NCBI RefSeq assembly: GCF_010093235.1
Contig: NZ_PDWP01000030.1
Location: 1-38,548, forward strand
DNA: 38,548 nucleotides
Source: Pseudoxanthomonas suwonensis
GTDB lineage: Bacteria > Pseudomonadota > Gammaproteobacteria > Xanthomonadales > Xanthomonadaceae
Reading direction: 5' to 3'
Both the position numbers and the translations under genes were made by a program. Below, one piece after another: positions 35,467 through 38,548 of the stretch; position 1 is the stretch's first letter, and each line of letters starts with the position of its first letter. Under the pieces are notes generated by a model that saw nothing but the letters and a program-made list of their open reading frames with translations, made no database searches and was not told where the DNA came from.

Positions 35467-36087
35467 ATGGCACATGTTATTGAAGTCGAACGTCGCGAAG
35501 CCCAGGGCAAGGGTGCGAGCCGCCGCCTGCGTCGCGACGGCAAGGTGCCGGCCATCGTCTACGGCGGTGACCGCGCTCCGGCCAACATCCAGCTGGACCA
35601 CGAGAAGCTGTGGCTGGCCCAGCAGAACGAGTGGTTCTACTCCTCGATCCTGGACCTGAGCCTCAACGGCCAGATCTACAAGGTCCTGCTGCGTGACCTG
35701 CAGCGCCACCCGTACAAGCAGCAGATCCTGCACCTGGACTTCCAGCGCGTCAGCGAGAACGAGGTGCTGCGCGCCGCCGTGCCGCTGCACTTCGTCAACG
35801 AAGCCAAGTCCCCGGCCGGCAAGACCGCCGGCGTGGTGATCATGCACGAGCTGACCGAGGTGACCGTGGCCTGCCTGCCGAAGGACCTGCCGGAGTCGAT
35901 CGAAGTCGACCTGTCGGACCTGGCCGTGGGCGCCGTGGTGCACCTGTCGGAGCTGAAGCTGCCGGCCGGCGTCGAGCTGCCGCAGCTGAAGCTGGGTCCG
36001 GACCATGACGTCGCCGTGGTCGTGGCCAAGGCCGCGCAGGGTGGGGCCGAAGAGGCCGCCGCCGAGGGCGAGGAAGAGGCCAAGTAA
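35467..36087 (+). CDS. rplY: 50S ribosomal protein L25/general stress protein Ctc
   Basis: 206 aa, the long two-domain (CTC-type) form; E. coli L25 has only the first ~94 residues. The N-terminal 5S rRNA-binding domain holds EAQGKGASRRLRRDGKVPAI and YKVLLRDLQRHPYKQQILH, then LDFQRV. The C-terminal TL5-like beta domain (VLRAAVPLHFVNEAKSPAGK) ends in an acidic tail (EEAAAEGEEEAK). No clear ribosome binding site precedes the ATG, consistent with a structured, regulated leader. Confidence 0.96.
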   Translation: MAHVIEVERREAQGKGASRRLRRDGKVPAIVYGGDRAPANIQLDHEKLWLAQQNEWFYSSILDLSLNGQIYKVLLRDLQRHPYKQQILHLDFQRVSENEVLRAAVPLHFVNEAKSPAGKTAGVVIMHELTEVTVACLPKDLPESIEVDLSDLAVGAVVHLSELKLPAGVELPQLKLGPDHDVAVVVAKAAQGGAEEAAAEGEEEAK

Positions 36088-36096
36088 GCCCGTTGC

Positions 36097-36122
36097 GTCC
36101 CGCCCGGTCCGCCGGGCGGGAC
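36097..36122 (+). terminator. Hairpin between rplY and pth
   Basis: Perfect 11-bp stem GTCCCGCCCGG / CCGGGCGGGAC with a TCCG loop, 9 nt after the rplY stop. No T-run follows, so it may attenuate or protect the rplY 3' end rather than stop all transcription into pth. Confidence 0.6.
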
Positions 36123-36138
36123 CTCGGCTGTTCCAGTG

Positions 36139-36720
36139 ATGGCGGAAATTCGTCTCATCGTCGGCCTGGGCAACCCCGGTCCCGAGCACGCCCACGACCG
36201 GCACAACGCCGGCTTCCGCCTGGTCGATACCCTGGCCGAGCGGCAGGGCGCGCGCTTCGGCCTGGATTCGAAGCTGTTCGGCGAGACGGCGCGGGTGCAG
36301 ATCGGCGGCCGCGATGTCTGGCTGCTCAAGCCCGCCACCTTCATGAACCTGTCCGGCAAGTCGGTCGCCGCCGCGCTGCGGTTCTGGAAGATCGAGCCGG
36401 AGCAGGTCCTGCTGGTCCATGACGAGCTCGACCTGCCGCCGGGAACCGCGCGGCTGAAGTTCGACGGCGGCCACGGCGGCCAGAACGGACTGCGCGACAC
36501 CATCCGCCTGCTGGGCCACGGGCGCTTCCACCGCCTGCGCATCGGCATCGGCCATCCGGGCCACAAGGACCGGGTCGTCGGCTGGGTGCTGGGCAGGCCG
36601 GGCAAGGACGACGATATCCTCATCGGGCGCGCCATCGACGACGCCATCGACGTGCTGCCGCTGGTGGTCAACGGCGACGTCAACGAGGCGATGAAGCGCC
36701 TCCATACCTCGAAACCGTAA
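36139..36720 (+). CDS. pth: Peptidyl-tRNA hydrolase
   Basis: 193 aa. Pth frees tRNA from peptidyl-tRNAs that drop off the ribosome. The catalytic residues are in place: Asn of VGLGNPGPEH, the His of DRHNAGF, and HDELDLPPG with the Asp. FMNLSGKSV and GGHGGQNGLRDTI are further signatures. A GTG directly in front (36136) would add one residue; the ATG is preferred. rplY-pth-ychF is the order in many proteobacteria and ties this gene to translation. Confidence 0.96.
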   Translation: MAEIRLIVGLGNPGPEHAHDRHNAGFRLVDTLAERQGARFGLDSKLFGETARVQIGGRDVWLLKPATFMNLSGKSVAAALRFWKIEPEQVLLVHDELDLPPGTARLKFDGGHGGQNGLRDTIRLLGHGRFHRLRIGIGHPGHKDRVVGWVLGRPGKDDDILIGRAIDDAIDVLPLVVNGDVNEAMKRLHTSKP

Positions 36721-36780
36721 TTGGTGATTGGTGATTCGTGGAAGCCGCGAATCGCCAATCACGAATCACGGATCACGGAT
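36721..36780. repeat. GATTCGTG-type inverted repeat between pth and ychF
   Basis: TGATTGGTGATTCG (36725-36738) pairs with CGAATCGCCAATCA (36748-36761) around a 9-nt loop, with one G-T wobble, followed by ATCACGGATCACGGAT (36765-36780). The units recur at 23240-23271, including an exact 15-bp copy. It fills the 66-nt gap and could fold in the pth-ychF mRNA. Such units are dispersed in Xanthomonadaceae genomes. Confidence 0.7.
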
Positions 36781-36786
36781 CTACCC

Positions 36787-37878
36787 ATGGGCATCAAATG
36801 CGGCATCGTCGGCCTGCCTAACGTCGGCAAGTCGACCCTGTTCAACGCGCTGACCAAGGCGGGCATCGCCGCCGCCAACTTCCCGTTCTGCACCATCGAG
36901 CCGAACGTGGGCGTGGTGCCGGTGCCGGATCCGCGCCTGAACCAGCTGGCCGAGATCATCAACCCGCAGAAGGTCGTGCCGACCGCGGTCGAGTTCGTCG
37001 ACATCGCCGGCCTGGTCGCCGGCGCCGCCAGCGGCGAGGGCCTGGGCAACAAGTTCCTGTCCCACATCCGCGAGGTCGACGCGATCGCCCACGTGGTGCG
37101 CTGCTTCGAGCACGGCGACATCGTCCACGTGGCCGGCAAGGTCGACCCGCTGTCGGACATCGAGACCATCGACACCGAGCTGGCCCTGGCCGACCTCGAC
37201 AGCGTCGAGAAGGCGCTCAACCGCGCCGAGCGCGCGGCCAAGGGCGGCGACAAGGATGCGGCAGCGCGCAAGCCGGTGCTGCTGAAGCTGCAGGCGGCGC
37301 TGGCCGAGGGCAAGTCGGGCCGCAGCGCCGGCCTGGACGAGGAGGAGAAGGCGCTGGTGCGCGACCTGTTCCTGCTCACCCTCAAGCCGGTGATGTACAT
37401 CGCCAACGTGCTGGAGGACGGGTTCGAGAACAACCCGCACCTGGACGCCGTGCGCGCCCATGCCGCGGCCGAGGGCGCCGAGGTGGTGCCGGTGTCGGCG
37501 GCCATCGAGGAGGAGCTGTCGCAGCTGGACGACGCCGACCGCGACGCCTTCCTGGCCGACCTGGGCCTGGACGAGCCGGGCCTGAACCGCGTCATCCGGG
37601 CCGCCTACAGGCTGCTGGGCCTGCAGACCTACTTCACCGCCGGCGTGAAGGAGGTCCGCGCCTGGACGGTCAAGGCCGGCGCGACCGCGCCGCAGGCGGC
37701 GGCGGTGATCCACACCGACTTCGAGAAGGGCTTCATCCGCGCCGAAACCATCGCCTTCGACGACTTCATCAAGTACCGGGGCGAGGCGGGTGCGCGCGAA
37801 GCCGGGCGCATGCGCCTGGAGGGCAAGGAGTACCGCGTGCAGGAGGGCGACATCCTGCACTTCCGGTTCAACGTCTGA
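36787..37878 (+). CDS. ychF: Redox-regulated ATPase YchF (Obg-related)
   Basis: 363 aa, the same as E. coli YchF. It is a ribosome-associated P-loop ATPase. [20 protein letters not shown] is the Walker [20 protein letters not shown] is G3, and NVLE replaces the NKxD of GTPases, as expected for the ATP-specific YchF. The C-terminal TGS-like domain holds [20 protein letters not shown] and ends [15 protein letters not shown]. No clear ribosome binding site is visible in the repeat-derived leader. Confidence 0.96.
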   Translation: MGIKCGIVGLPNVGKSTLFNALTKAGIAAANFPFCTIEPNVGVVPVPDPRLNQLAEIINPQKVVPTAVEFVDIAGLVAGAASGEGLGNKFLSHIREVDAIAHVVRCFEHGDIVHVAGKVDPLSDIETIDTELALADLDSVEKALNRAERAAKGGDKDAAARKPVLLKLQAALAEGKSGRSAGLDEEEKALVRDLFLLTLKPVMYIANVLEDGFENNPHLDAVRAHAAAEGAEVVPVSAAIEEELSQLDDADRDAFLADLGLDEPGLNRVIRAAYRLLGLQTYFTAGVKEVRAWTVKAGATAPQAAAVIHTDFEKGFIRAETIAFDDFIKYRGEAGAREAGRMRLEGKEYRVQEGDILHFRFNV

Positions 37879-37880
37879 AG

Positions 37881-37932
37881 TTAAAAAAAGTTGCAGAAAC
37901 GCGTTGACAGATCGTTTCGGCATCACCAGAAT
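37881..37932 (+). promoter_or_regulatory. Stable-RNA promoter of the tRNA-tuf operon
   Basis: Perfect TTGACA (37904-37909), 17 bp, CAGAAT (37927-37932). An A-run (37883-37889) upstream could act as an UP element, and AGCGGGC after the -10 is a GC-rich discriminator, the hallmark of stringently controlled stable-RNA promoters. Transcription should start near 37939, about 43 nt before tRNA-Tyr. Confidence 0.82.
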
Positions 37933-37981
37933 AGCGGGCTGTTTCACCCCGGCAGCATTTGAGGTCGCGGTGGCAGATCCC

Positions 37982-38067
37982 GGAGGGATACCCAAGCGGC
38001 CAACGGGGGCAGACTGTAAATCTGCTGGCTTACGCCTTCGGTGGTTCGAATCCACCTCCCTCCACCA
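37982..38067 (+). tRNA. tRNA-Tyr (anticodon GTA)
   Basis: 86 nt, class II with a long variable arm and encoded CCA. Acceptor GGAGGGA / TCCCTCC, anticodon stem GCAGA/TCTGC with loop CTGTAAA, anticodon GTA at 38016-38018, T stem GGTGG/CCACC. First of three tRNAs in front of tuf. Confidence 0.97.
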
Positions 38068-38138
38068 AGTTTCACGGCGGTACGGAACGACAAACGAGGT
38101 AAGGCCCGGGGCGGTAGGCCGGGAATGCGGTTCCCCTC

Positions 38139-38212
<74 letters not shown>

Positions 38213-38250
38213 TTGCGCCGCCCCCGTGGTTCCGAAAACAGGTTTCCTGT

Positions 38251-38326
38251 GCTCACGTAGCTCAGTCGGTAGAGCACCTCCTTGGTAAGGAGGAGGTCGA
38301 TGGTTCGATTCCATTCGTGAGCACCA
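38251..38326 (+). tRNA. tRNA-Thr (anticodon GGT)
   Basis: 76 nt with encoded CCA. Acceptor GCTCACG / CGTGAGC, discriminator A, anticodon stem CCTCC/GGAGG with loop TTGGTAA, anticodon GGT at 38284-38286. Third tRNA of the operon. Confidence 0.97.
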
Positions 38327-38349
38327 CTATTCGCGGGATTCCCGCAGGG

Positions 38350-38376
38350 GGCCCGGCAGGCGCCAGCCGCCGGGCC
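38350..38376 (+). promoter_or_regulatory. Leader hairpin between tRNA-Thr and tuf
   Basis: 8-bp stem GGCCCGGC / GCCGGGCC with an 11-nt loop, 24 nt after tRNA-Thr and 45 nt before the tuf ATG. It could be a processing or attenuation element separating the tRNAs from the tuf message. Confidence 0.45.
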
Positions 38377-38421
38377 GCCAACAGAAGTCACCCAAACACA
38401 ACGTCAGCGAGATAGGCAGCC

Positions 38422-38548
38422 ATGTCCAAGGGTAAGTTCGAGCGCACCAAGCCGCACGTGAACGTCGGCACCATCGGCCACGTTGACCATGGCAAGACCA
38501 CGCTGACGGCCGCGCTGACCAAGATCGGCGCCGAGCGTTTCGGTGGCG
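38422..38548 (+). CDS. tuf: Elongation factor Tu, 3' truncated by the window edge
   Basis: The first 42 codons are visible: [20 protein letters not shown] then [13 protein letters not shown], with the G1 loop GHVDHGKT of the translational GTPases. EF-Tu brings aminoacyl-tRNA to the ribosome. It is the tRNA-linked tuf copy (tufB-type order Tyr-Gly-Thr-tuf). The rest lies outside the window. AGG at 38415-38417 is a weak ribosome binding site. Confidence 0.96.
   Translation, partial: MSKGKFERTKPHVNVGTIGHVDHGKTTLTAALTKIGAERFGG

Overview
The window is about 38.5 kb of very GC-rich, gene-dense chromosome from a gammaproteobacterium, almost certainly of the Xanthomonadaceae (Xanthomonas, Pseudoxanthomonas, Luteimonas or Lysobacter type). 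This rests on gene order and protein resemblance: bioA-rsmE, ahpC-ahpF-oxyR, a three-gene pntAA/pntAB/pntB transhydrogenase, ispE-tRNA-Gln-prs-rplY-pth-ychF, a tRNA-Tyr/Gly/Thr-tuf unit, and short dispersed GATTCGTG-type and REP-like repeats. No prophage, insertion sequence, CRISPR array or integrase was found. Nearly everything is core chromosome.

Region by region: 1-1380 is the tail of a type IV pilus chemosensory (pil-chp) cluster, with a CheB-like protein that has lost its catalytic residues and a ChpC adaptor. 1390-3530 (minus) holds bioA and rsmE; 3578-4920 (plus) the overlapping pair nudE-cysQ. 5007-5437 is an rnk gene broken by a one-base deletion in an A-run. 5609-8984 (minus) is the peroxide-defence locus ahpC-ahpF-oxyR, with an OxyR-type operator upstream of ahpC. 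prmC and pip follow. 11042-14828 (minus) carries a DUF2242 lipoprotein, an N-formylglutamate amidohydrolase-like protein overlapping a Nudix hydrolase, a 5'-3' exonuclease and a nitroreductase. 15079-17427 is a DUF1631 protein.

17608-22060 is the transhydrogenase locus, but pntAA is separated from pntAB-pntB by an opposing three-gene unit: an ECF-like sigma factor, a one-pass membrane protein (candidate anti-sigma factor) and a secreted DUF3106 helical protein. This is the best candidate in the window for a little-described regulatory system. 22106-27817 contains a small membrane protein, sufT, ybaK, a one-domain asparaginase-like protein, DUF2069-wrbA, a YihY/BrkB membrane protein, a thioredoxin-like lipoprotein and acylphosphatase. 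27824-30744 (minus) is moaB, prfA and hemA. 30810-34190 is a tightly overlapping TPR protein-lolB-ispE unit running directly into tRNA-Gln. prs, rplY (with a very hairpin-rich leader), pth and ychF follow, then a strong stable-RNA promoter driving tRNA-Tyr, tRNA-Gly, tRNA-Thr and the start of tuf at the right edge.

Functional links: OxyR probably controls AhpC/AhpF, and the transhydrogenase can feed NADPH-dependent reduction. PrmC (9160) methylates the GGQ glutamine of RF1, whose gene is encoded 19 kb away with hemA. LolB, IspE, Prs, L25, Pth, YchF and EF-Tu form an envelope/translation block. Many neighbours overlap by the 4-nt ATGA or GTGA motif, implying translational coupling.
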